64,000 nt of DNA, from assembly GCF_001641125.1 (NCBI RefSeq), contig NZ_LWLP01000001.1:4095828-4159827 (forward strand), read 5' to 3'. The position numbers and the translations under genes are program-made. Shown one piece after another: positions 56,384-62,898 of this stretch; positions within the stretch are counted from its first letter, which is position 1, and each line of letters starts with the position of its first letter. Below the pieces are notes generated by a model. The model made no database searches. It was not told the DNA's origin and saw only the letters and a list, made by a program, of their open reading frames with translations. This DNA comes from Arthrobacter sp. OY3WO11. GTDB lineage: Bacteria; Actinomycetota; Actinomycetes; Actinomycetales; Micrococcaceae.

Positions 56384-56908
56384 ATGGCAACCATCGACCT
56401 CACCGAACAGAGCTTCGCCCAGACCCTGGAGAACAACGAGATCGTCTTCGTTGACTTCTGGGCAGCCTGGTGCGGCCCGTGCCGCATGTTCGCCCCCACC
56501 TATGGCGCTGCCGCTGAACGCCACCCGGACATCACCTTCGCCAAGGTAGACACCGAAGCCGAACAGGCCCTCGCCGCAGCAGCGAGCATCACCTCCATCC
56601 CCACCCTCATGGCCTTCAAGGACAAAACCCTGGTCTTCTCCCAGCCCGGAGCCCTCAACGCCACCGGCCTCGAAGAAGTCATCCAGGCCGTCAAGAACCT
56701 GGACATAGACAAACTCCGCGCCGAGGCCGGACACCAGCACGCCGGACGCACGCACGGATTGCCCGGCGCATATCCCTCGTTGCGGTATACCCCCCGGGGT
56801 ATTACACTTAAACCAAGACCTCCCCCAAACACCTACTCCACGAAGGAGAGCACCAGATGCTTATCGAGCGCATTTACGATGAAGACCTCGCCCAGGCCAG
56901 CTACCTGA
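56384..56908 (+). CDS. Thioredoxin with an aberrant C-terminal run-on overlapping the next gene
   Basis: 174 aa as read. Residues 1-110 are a normal thioredoxin: FVDFWAAWCGPCRMFAPTY with the WCGPC redox pair (Cys30, Cys33), cis-Pro in SITSIPTLMAFKDKT, and a final helix GLEEVIQAVKNLDIDKLRAEAG where a family member would stop. No stop codon occurs there; the frame runs 52 more residues through a CstR operator and promoter and 52 nt into the dioxygenase gene. The tail (HAGRTHGLPGAYPSLRYTPR...) has no fold signal and probably reflects a lost stop codon. It would reduce persulfidated proteins or regenerate the rhodaneses. Confidence 0.85.
   Translation: MATIDLTEQSFAQTLENNEIVFVDFWAAWCGPCRMFAPTYGAAAERHPDITFAKVDTEAEQALAAAASITSIPTLMAFKDKTLVFSQPGALNATGLEEVIQAVKNLDIDKLRAEAGHQHAGRTHGLPGAYPSLRYTPRGITLKPRPPPNTYSTKESTRCLSSAFTMKTSPRPAT
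56780..56808 (+). promoter_or_regulatory. CstR-controlled internal promoter for the persulfide dioxygenase
   Basis: TTGCGG (56780-56785), 17-nt spacer, TACACT (56803-56808). The spacer contains a perfect TACCC-CCCG-GGGTA (56788-56801), the same operator form as upstream of the rhodanese operon 2.7 kb away. It lies inside the thioredoxin reading frame, 49 nt before the dioxygenase ATG. Confidence 0.75.
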
Positions 56909-58266
56909 TCGGCTGCCAGGCCAACGGCACCGCCGTTGTTGTGGACGGCCGCCGTGACATTGCGGTCTACCAGGATCTGGCTGAGAAGAACGGCATGAAG
57001 ATCATCGCCGTTACCGAAACCCACATCCACGCCGACTACCTCTCCGGCACCCGCGAACTGGCCGCTGCCACCGGTGCGAAGATCTACGTCTCCGGCGAGG
57101 GCGGGCCGGACTGGCAGTACGAATTCGACGGCGAACGGCTCTATGACGGCGACAAGATCACCATCGGCAACATCAGCATCCAGGCCCTCCACACCCCGGG
57201 CCACACCCCCGAGCACCTGTCCTTCCTGGTCACGGACGGTGCGTTCAGCGACCAGCCCGGCTATCTGCTCTCGGGTGACTTCGTCTTCTCCGGCGACCTG
57301 GGCCGGCCGGACCTGCTGGACGAGGCAGCCGGCGGCATCGACACCCGCTTCGAGGGCGCCAAGCAGCTCTTCGCCAGCCTGCGGGACAAGTTCCTCACCC
57401 TGCCGGACTACGTCCAGGTCCACCCCGCCCACGGTGCTGGCAGCGCCTGCGGCAAGGCCCTCGGCGCCATCCCGTCCTCCACCGTGGGCTACGAGCGCCT
57501 CTACGCCTGGTGGGGCCCCTACCTCGCCGCCAACGACGAACAGGGCTTCATCAACGAACTCCTCGACGGCCAGCCCGACGCCCACGCCTACTTCGGCCGA
57601 ATGAAGCGCGAGAACCGTGAAGGCCCCGTCGTCATGGGCGAACGCACCCCGCTGCCCGAGCTCGCACCCGGCATCGTTGCTGCAGGCCTAGCGGAGGACA
57701 CCCTGACCTTCATCGACACCCGCCCCAACAGCGAGGTCCACGAAGGCACGGTCGCCCGGTCCCTGAACGTGCCGGCAGGCAAGTCCGTGGCCAGCTACGG
57801 CGCCTGGGTCGTGAACCCCGAGACGGACAAGAACCCGCTGGTACTGCTGGCACCGGACCAGGAAGCCGCCATGGACATGTGGGACCACCTGGTCCGCGTC
57901 GGCATCGACAACGTCGCCGGCTACCTCACCAGCATCGACGGGCTCCCCACGGCAACCCCGAAGCTCATCCAGCCGGAGGAACTCGACGAATTTGACGCCG
58001 CCATGATCCTGGACGTCCGCAATAAAACCGAGCACACCGCCGGGAACATCCCCGGCTCCCACCAGCTCAGCGGCGGCCGCCTCATGTGGCACCTGGACGA
58101 ACTCCCCGCCAACGGCACCATCGTCACCTACTGCCAGTCAGGCGTCCGGAACTCCGTGGCAGCCAGCGCCCTTCGCCGGGCCGGGTACGACGTCGTCGAA
58201 CTCGACGGCAGCTACGCCGGCTGGAACACCTGGCAGCAGGCACAGAACTCCGTTCCCGCAGCCTAA
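56857..58266 (+). CDS. Persulfide dioxygenase-rhodanese fusion (metallo-beta-lactamase fold, CstB-like)
   Basis: 469 aa from ATG 56857 (GAAGGAGAG site). Residues 1-240 are an ETHE1-type metallo-beta-lactamase domain: ETHIHADYLSGTRELA, LHTPGHTPEHLSFLV and LLSGDFVFSGDLGRPDL give the iron ligands. Residues about 265-355 form a degenerate rhodanese without the active Cys, and 365-465 an active one (AMILDVRNKTEHTAGNIPG, TYCQSGVRNSVAASAL with Cys about 431). The enzyme oxidises low-molecular-weight persulfide to sulfite, and its rhodanese half can join sulfite and sulfur to thiosulfate. Key enzyme of the locus, with its own CstR-type promoter. Confidence 0.94.
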   Translation: MLIERIYDEDLAQASYLIGCQANGTAVVVDGRRDIAVYQDLAEKNGMKIIAVTETHIHADYLSGTRELAAATGAKIYVSGEGGPDWQYEFDGERLYDGDKITIGNISIQALHTPGHTPEHLSFLVTDGAFSDQPGYLLSGDFVFSGDLGRPDLLDEAAGGIDTRFEGAKQLFASLRDKFLTLPDYVQVHPAHGAGSACGKALGAIPSSTVGYERLYAWWGPYLAANDEQGFINELLDGQPDAHAYFGRMKRENREGPVVMGERTPLPELAPGIVAAGLAEDTLTFIDTRPNSEVHEGTVARSLNVPAGKSVASYGAWVVNPETDKNPLVLLAPDQEAAMDMWDHLVRVGIDNVAGYLTSIDGLPTATPKLIQPEELDEFDAAMILDVRNKTEHTAGNIPGSHQLSGGRLMWHLDELPANGTIVTYCQSGVRNSVAASALRRAGYDVVELDGSYAGWNTWQQAQNSVPAA

Positions 58267-58394
58267 CCAGGTACCCCCACAGACCGCCCGGGCTGGTCCC
58301 CCCTCCGGCCCGGGCAGCCCGGGCGCGCCCCCGCGCGTCCGGGCATCCTTATATCCCCGGGACTTATGTCCCCACGACGAACGGAGCACTCCAC

Positions 58395-59675
58395 ATGCAG
58401 GGCAGAACACTCCCGCGCCACGGCCGGGGATCAGCCGGCATCGTGCTGGGGCTTCGGCAAAACCTGGCACAGTTCATGCTGCTGGTGGCCGTCAACGCCC
58501 TGGTGGGCGGCACGCTGGGCCAGGAGCGCACCGTGTTGCCGCTGCTTGCGGACCAGGTTTTTGGCCTGGACCAGTACACCACCGCCCTGACGTACATCGT
58601 GGCGTTCGGGCTGGCCAAAGCTGCCACCAACTACTTCGCCGGAACACTTTCGGACCGCTACGGCCGAAAACCGGTGCTTGTGGCAGGCTGGCTCATTGCC
58701 CTCCCGGTCCCGTTCCTGCTGATCTTCGGCGACTCCTGGGGGCTGATCGTCGCGGCCAACGTGGTGCTGGGCATGAGCCAGGGCCTCACCTGGTCCACCA
58801 CCGTGATGATGAAGATGGACCTCGTGCGCCCCGAACGCCGGGGCCTGGCCATGGGACTCAACGAAGCTGCCGGCTACCTCGGCGTTGCCGGCACAGCGCT
58901 GGCCACCGGCTACATCGCTTCAACCTACGGGCTGCGGCCCTGGCCCTTCCTGCTTGGGGCGGCCTTCATCGCCATCGGCCTGGGGCTGTCCGTGCTGGCA
59001 GTGCGCGAGACACACCACCACGCCAAAATCGAGGCCGCGGGCCATGTCTCCGTCCATGCGGGAGCAGGGGCCGGCCTGAGCAGCCGCGAGGTCTTTACGC
59101 TCACCAGCTTCCGGGACAGGTCGCTGTCCTCCGTCACCCAGGCCGGACTGGTGAACAACCTCAACGACGGCCTGGCATGGGGACTGTTCCCTGTCCTGTT
59201 CGCCGCCGCGGGACTGGGCATTGAACACATCGGCATCCTCGCCGCGGTCTACCCGGCCGTATGGGGTGCGGGGCAAATGGTCACGGGTCCCCTCTCAGAC
59301 CGCATCGGCCGCAAACCGCTCATCGTTGGAGGCATGCTGGTCCAGGCCGCGGCGCTGGCCATGGTCGCCGTCGGAAATGAGTTCGGAACCTGGCTCGCCG
59401 CGCTGGTCCTGCTCGGCGCAGGCACGGCCATGGTCTACCCCACGCTCCTCGCGGCGATCGGCGACGTAGCCCATCCGCTCTGGCGGGCACGTTCAGTGGG
59501 AATCTACCGGCTGTGGCGGGACGGCGGCTTCGCTGTGGGAGCCCTGCTGTCCGGCGTGCTTGCCGATGCTTACGGGATACCCGCTGCAGTGGGCGTTGTC
59601 GCTGCCATCACCGCAGCGTCCGGCGTGCTGGCGGCCGTACGGATGCGCCGGACCGACCACCACCGGCGCGGCTGA
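58395..59675 (+). CDS. MFS transporter, substrate unknown
   Basis: 426 aa from ATG 58395 (GGAG eight bases upstream). Twelve helices, with motif A GTLSDRYGRKPVLVAGW between helices 2 and 3 and its repeat GPLSDRIGRKPLIVGGM in the second half. The central loop is His-rich (RETHHHAKIEAAGHVSVHAG). The 128 nt before it hold several GCCCGGGC copies that could end the persulfide operon. It lies between sulfur and arsenic genes and is convergent with arsR, so it could belong to either stress response; export of a sulfur or arsenic compound is a guess. Confidence 0.85.
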   Translation: MQGRTLPRHGRGSAGIVLGLRQNLAQFMLLVAVNALVGGTLGQERTVLPLLADQVFGLDQYTTALTYIVAFGLAKAATNYFAGTLSDRYGRKPVLVAGWLIALPVPFLLIFGDSWGLIVAANVVLGMSQGLTWSTTVMMKMDLVRPERRGLAMGLNEAAGYLGVAGTALATGYIASTYGLRPWPFLLGAAFIAIGLGLSVLAVRETHHHAKIEAAGHVSVHAGAGAGLSSREVFTLTSFRDRSLSSVTQAGLVNNLNDGLAWGLFPVLFAAAGLGIEHIGILAAVYPAVWGAGQMVTGPLSDRIGRKPLIVGGMLVQAAALAMVAVGNEFGTWLAALVLLGAGTAMVYPTLLAAIGDVAHPLWRARSVGIYRLWRDGGFAVGALLSGVLADAYGIPAAVGVVAAITAASGVLAAVRMRRTDHHRRG

Positions 59676-59703
59676 GTTCAGTGCAGTTCATCCGGAGGCG
59701 CCG

Positions 59704-60054
59704 TCACAGCGCCGAAAGGATTCCGGCGATATCGTCCATGACGCCGGGCACCAGCGAGTAGTAGGCCCAGGTGCCGCGCTTTTCCCGGTGCAGGATCCCG
59801 GCCTCCACCAGGATCTTCAGGTGGTGGGAAACGGTGGGCTGCCCCAGGTCCAAGGGCTCCGTCAGATCGCAGACGCAGGACTCCCCCGATGCCTCCGCCT
59901 TAACGATGGACAGCAAACGCAGGCGGTTGGGATCGGCCAGGGCCTTGAAGACCAGGGCTTTCCGCTGGGCCTCTTCGATGCCCAGCACCGGCTTGTCCGA
60001 GGGAACGCAGCACGAAGCGTCGACGGCGGGACCAGCAGTCTGCAGGAGGTTCAT
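59704..60054 (-). CDS. arsR: ArsR-family arsenic-responsive repressor
   Basis: 116 aa from ATG 60054 (ATG 60063 is an alternative start). The winged helix has ALVFKALADPNRLRLLSIV, then ESCVCDLTEPLDLGQPTVSHHLKILVEAGILHREKRGTWAYYSLV. With ATG 60054, the adjacent N-terminal Cys pair falls at Cys15-Cys16, the same numbers reported for the Corynebacterium As(III) sensor, and another Cys pair is Cys60/Cys62. Three thiols from these groups could bind As(III) and release the operator. The gene is divergent from ACR3, with two operator-like sites between. Confidence 0.92.
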   Translation of the reverse strand: MNLLQTAGPAVDASCCVPSDKPVLGIEEAQRKALVFKALADPNRLRLLSIVKAEASGESCVCDLTEPLDLGQPTVSHHLKILVEAGILHREKRGTWAYYSLVPGVMDDIAGILSAL

Positions 60055-60070
60055 GACATCCATTATGCAC

Positions 60071-60131
60071 ATAGATTGACATTCATCGATATAGCTGGCA
60101 ATACTTCCTATATCGACTTTCATCAATCTAT
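60071..60131. promoter_or_regulatory. Twin ArsR operators and divergent ars promoters
   Basis: TTGACATTCATCGA (60076-60089) and TCGACTTTCATCAA (60113-60126) are two TYGA-N6-TCRA sites. They sit in a larger dyad: ATAGATTGA at 60071-60079 with TCAATCTAT at 60123-60131, and CGATATAG at 60087-60094 with CTATATCG at 60108-60115. For ACR3, TTGACA (60076-60081), 18-nt spacer and AATACT (60100-60105) form a good promoter. For arsR the reverse strand has TTGATG, 17 nt and TATTGC. Confidence 0.75.
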
Positions 60132-60153
60132 TACCGAGCAGCGCAGGAGACCC

Positions 60154-61248
60154 GTGAGCACCCGGACCGAGATACCGCCCACCCAAGGGGACGAGGCCGT
60201 CGTCGGCAAACTCTCCACCCTTGACCGTTTCCTCCCCGTGTGGATCATCGCCGCAATGGCCCTCGGCCTCCTGCTCGGCAACCTGATCCCCGGCCTCAAC
60301 ACATCACTGGAAGCGGTCAAGGTGGGCGAAGTGTCGCTGCCCATTGCCGTCGGCCTGCTGGTCATGATGTACCCGGTCCTGGCGAAGGTCCGCTACGACC
60401 AGACCCGCCGCGTGATCGGTGACCGGAAGCTCATGATCTCCTCACTGGTGATCAACTGGCTCCTGGCCCCCGCGTTCATGTTCGTCCTGGCCTGGGTGTT
60501 CCTCGCGGACCTTCCCGAATACCGGACCGGCCTGATCATCGTGGGCCTGGCCCGCTGCATTGCCATGGTGATGATCTGGAACGACCTTGCCTGCGGGGAC
60601 AGGGAATCCGCCGCGGTCCTGGTGGCCATCAACTCCGTTTTCCAGGTGGTGGCCTTCGGTGCACTGGGTTGGTTCTACCTGCAGCTCCTGCCATCCTGGC
60701 TTGGCCTGCCCACCACCAGCGCGGACTTCTCCTTCTGGGCAATCACCCTCTCGGTGCTGATCTTCCTGGGCATCCCGCTGCTCGCCGGGTTCCTCACCCG
60801 CACCCTCGGCGAAAAAGCCAAGGGCCGCGACTGGTACGAGGGCACCTTCCTTCCCAAGCTCGGCCAGTGGGCGCTCTACGGCCTGCTGTTCACCATCACC
60901 CTCCTCTTCGCACTGCAGGGCGAAACCATCACCGCCCGCCCGCTGGACGTTGCCCGGATCGCTCTTCCGCTGCTTGTCTACTTCGTAGTGGTGTTCGGTG
61001 CCGGCATGCTGATCGGCAAATGGCTGGACCTTGGCTACGCCAAAACCACCACGCTCGCGTTCACTGCCGCGGGAAACAACTTCGAACTGGCCATCGCTGT
61101 GGCGATTGGCACCTTCGGTGTGACGTCCGGCCAAGCCCTTGCCGGCGTCGTCGGCCCCTTGATTGAAGTGCCGGCACTTGTTGCACTTGTATACGCCGCA
61201 CTGTGGGCGCGAAAGCGTTTCTTCAGCCCCGCCACCGCTTCACTCTGA
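60154..61248 (+). CDS. acr3: ACR3-family arsenite efflux permease
   Basis: 364 aa from GTG 60154 (CAGGAGA site), ten helices. Family blocks: LDRFLPVWIIAAMALGLLLGNLIPGL, AVGLLVMMYPVLAKVRYDQ, and the key helix GLIIVGLARCIAMVMIWNDLACGD with the conserved thiol needed for As(III) (Cys at about residue 131). FTAAGNNFELAIAVAIGTFGVTSGQALAGVVGPLIEVPALVAL closes the transport domain. It expels arsenite (and possibly antimonite) by proton antiport. First gene of the ars operon, 26 nt before arsC. Confidence 0.95.
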   Translation: MSTRTEIPPTQGDEAVVGKLSTLDRFLPVWIIAAMALGLLLGNLIPGLNTSLEAVKVGEVSLPIAVGLLVMMYPVLAKVRYDQTRRVIGDRKLMISSLVINWLLAPAFMFVLAWVFLADLPEYRTGLIIVGLARCIAMVMIWNDLACGDRESAAVLVAINSVFQVVAFGALGWFYLQLLPSWLGLPTTSADFSFWAITLSVLIFLGIPLLAGFLTRTLGEKAKGRDWYEGTFLPKLGQWALYGLLFTITLLFALQGETITARPLDVARIALPLLVYFVVVFGAGMLIGKWLDLGYAKTTTLAFTAAGNNFELAIAVAIGTFGVTSGQALAGVVGPLIEVPALVALVYAALWARKRFFSPATASL

Positions 61249-61274
61249 CCACCGCCACACCCCGGGAGAACACC

Positions 61275-61697
61275 ATGACCACCGAATCTGCCAAGAAGCC
61301 CTCCGTCCTGTTCGTCTGCGTCCACAACGCCGGCCGCTCCCAGATGGCCGCCGCCTTCCTCACCAGCCTCTCCAAGGGCGCCATCGAGGTGCGCTCCGCA
61401 GGCTCCCAGCCCGCGGACAAGATCAACCCCTCCGCCGTTGAGGCGATGGCCGAGGTGGGCATCGACATGTCCGCGGAGGTCCCCAAGGTCCTGACCACGG
61501 AGGCTGTGAAGGAATCCGACGTCGTCATCACCATGGGCTGCGGCGACGAATGCCCGTACTTCCCGGGCAAGCGCTACGAGGACTGGGTCCTGGAGGACCC
61601 GGCCGGCAAGGGTGTGGAGTCCGTCCGCCCCATCCGCGACGAGATCAGGGGCCGGATTGAGGACCTGATCGCCTCCCTGGCCCCCGCCGCCAAGTAA
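61275..61697 (+). CDS. arsC: Arsenate reductase (LMW-phosphatase-type ArsC)
   Basis: 140 aa from ATG 61275. The low-molecular-weight phosphatase P-loop is FVCVHNAGRSQMAAAF, with nucleophile Cys15 and Arg21. Two more Cys, Cys89 and Cys93, lie in TMGCGDECPYFPG, the relay position of thioredoxin-coupled ArsC, and EDWVLEDPAGKG holds the general-acid Asp. Arsenate is reduced to arsenite for ACR3. The spacing of the last two Cys is shorter than in staphylococcal ArsC, so mycothiol coupling cannot be excluded; the thioredoxin reductase gene 26 nt downstream favours thioredoxin. Confidence 0.94.
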   Translation: MTTESAKKPSVLFVCVHNAGRSQMAAAFLTSLSKGAIEVRSAGSQPADKINPSAVEAMAEVGIDMSAEVPKVLTTEAVKESDVVITMGCGDECPYFPGKRYEDWVLEDPAGKGVESVRPIRDEIRGRIEDLIASLAPAAK

Positions 61698-61723
61698 CTT
61701 CCCACGACCCCGAGGAGATTCCC

Positions 61724-62743
61724 GTGAGCGAGACCGCGAACGCAGAGAGCGTCAAGACAGAGACCGTGAACACAGAACAGTTGATCATCATCGGTTCCGG
61801 CCCTGCCGGCTACACCGCGGCCATCTACGCCGCCCGCGCCGGGCTGGAGCCCCTGGTCCTGGCCGGCTCGGTCACCGCCGGCGGGGCACTGATGAACACC
61901 ACGGAAGTGGAGAACTTCCCCGGCTTCCCGGGCGGCATCCAGGGCCCTGAACTGATGGACGGGCTGCAGCAGCAGGCGGAAAAGTTCGGTGCCAAGGTAG
62001 TGTTCGACGACGTCACGGAGGTTGCGCTGCCAGGCCACCTCAAGCGTGTGGTCACCGGCGGCGGCGACGTGCACGAGGCGCCCGCCGTCGTTCTCGCCAC
62101 GGGTTCCGCCTACAAAGAGCTCGGACTGCCCGAGGAGAAGAAGCTCAGCGGCCACGGCGTGTCCTGGTGCGCCACCTGCGACGGGTTCTTCTTCCGCGAG
62201 CAGGACATCATTGTGGTGGGCGGCGGCGATTCGGCCATGGAGGAGGCCATGTTCCTGACCCGGTTCGGCAAGTCCGTTACCGTCGTCGTCCGCAAGGGTG
62301 AACTGCGCGCCTCCCGCATCATGGCGCAGAGGGCAAAGGACAACCCCAAGATCAGCTTTGCGTGGAACTCGGCCATCACCGCCATCCACGGCGACAGCAA
62401 GGTCACCGGCGTCACGCTCACCGACACCCGCACCGGCGAAACCCGGGAACAGGCCGCCACCGGCATTTTCGTCGCGATCGGCCACGTCCCCCGCACCGAA
62501 CTGGTGGCCGGGCAGGTGGACCTGGACGACGAGGGCTACATCAAGGTGGACTCCCCCACCACCGTCACCAACCTCTCAGGCGTCTTCGCGTGCGGGGACG
62601 CCGTGGACCACCGCTACCGGCAGGCCATCACCGCCGCCGGCACCGGCTGCGCCGCAGCCCTCGACGCCGAACGCTACCTCGCGGCCCTCGAGGACGCGGA
62701 CAGCATCGCCACCGCACTCGTGGAAGAACCAACCCACGCCTAA
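61724..62743 (+). CDS. trxB: Thioredoxin reductase
   Basis: 339 aa from GTG 61724 (GAGGAG site). FAD motif LIIIGSGPAGYTAAIYAARAG (about residues 20-40), redox centre SWCATCDGFFFREQ (two Cys, about 147 and 150), NADPH motif IIVVGGGDSAMEEAMFL and VFACGDAVDHRYRQAITAAGTGCAAALDAERYL. It supplies electrons from NADPH to thioredoxin, which can recycle ArsC; its placement in the ars operon suggests that use. No thioredoxin gene is next to it; the closest is in the sulfur operon at 56384. Confidence 0.95.
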   Translation: MSETANAESVKTETVNTEQLIIIGSGPAGYTAAIYAARAGLEPLVLAGSVTAGGALMNTTEVENFPGFPGGIQGPELMDGLQQQAEKFGAKVVFDDVTEVALPGHLKRVVTGGGDVHEAPAVVLATGSAYKELGLPEEKKLSGHGVSWCATCDGFFFREQDIIVVGGGDSAMEEAMFLTRFGKSVTVVVRKGELRASRIMAQRAKDNPKISFAWNSAITAIHGDSKVTGVTLTDTRTGETREQAATGIFVAIGHVPRTELVAGQVDLDDEGYIKVDSPTTVTNLSGVFACGDAVDHRYRQAITAAGTGCAAALDAERYLAALEDADSIATALVEEPTHA

Positions 62744-62772
62744 AGGCACAGTCAGGGGAGGGGGTGAGCTGA

Positions 62773-62844
62773 ATGACTACAGGATGCTGCGGCGACTCCG
62801 GTTGCTGCGACGACGATTCCTGCACTGACCAGGACTGCTGCTAA
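62773..62844 (+). CDS. Tiny Cys-rich peptide in the ars operon (candidate metalloid-binding peptide)
   Basis: 23 aa (ATG 62773 to TAA), too short for usual gene callers. Seven of 23 residues are Cys (5, 6, 11, 12, 17, 22, 23), arranged as three CC pairs and one single Cys, with six Asp between them and no Lys, Arg or His. GGGGTGA (62761-62767) is a ribosome site 5 nt before the ATG. It lies 29 nt after trxB and 54 nt before the FAD oxidoreductase gene, on the same strand. Such vicinal thiols are ideal for trivalent arsenic; a chelator, chaperone to ACR3 or sensor peptide are all possible. Function is inference; translation is not shown. Confidence 0.6.
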   Translation: MTTGCCGDSGCCDDDSCTDQDCC

Positions 62845-62898
62845 ACCCAGCCCCCTCCCCCGCCCACGCGCAAACCTACGGATGAAACAGAGGACACC

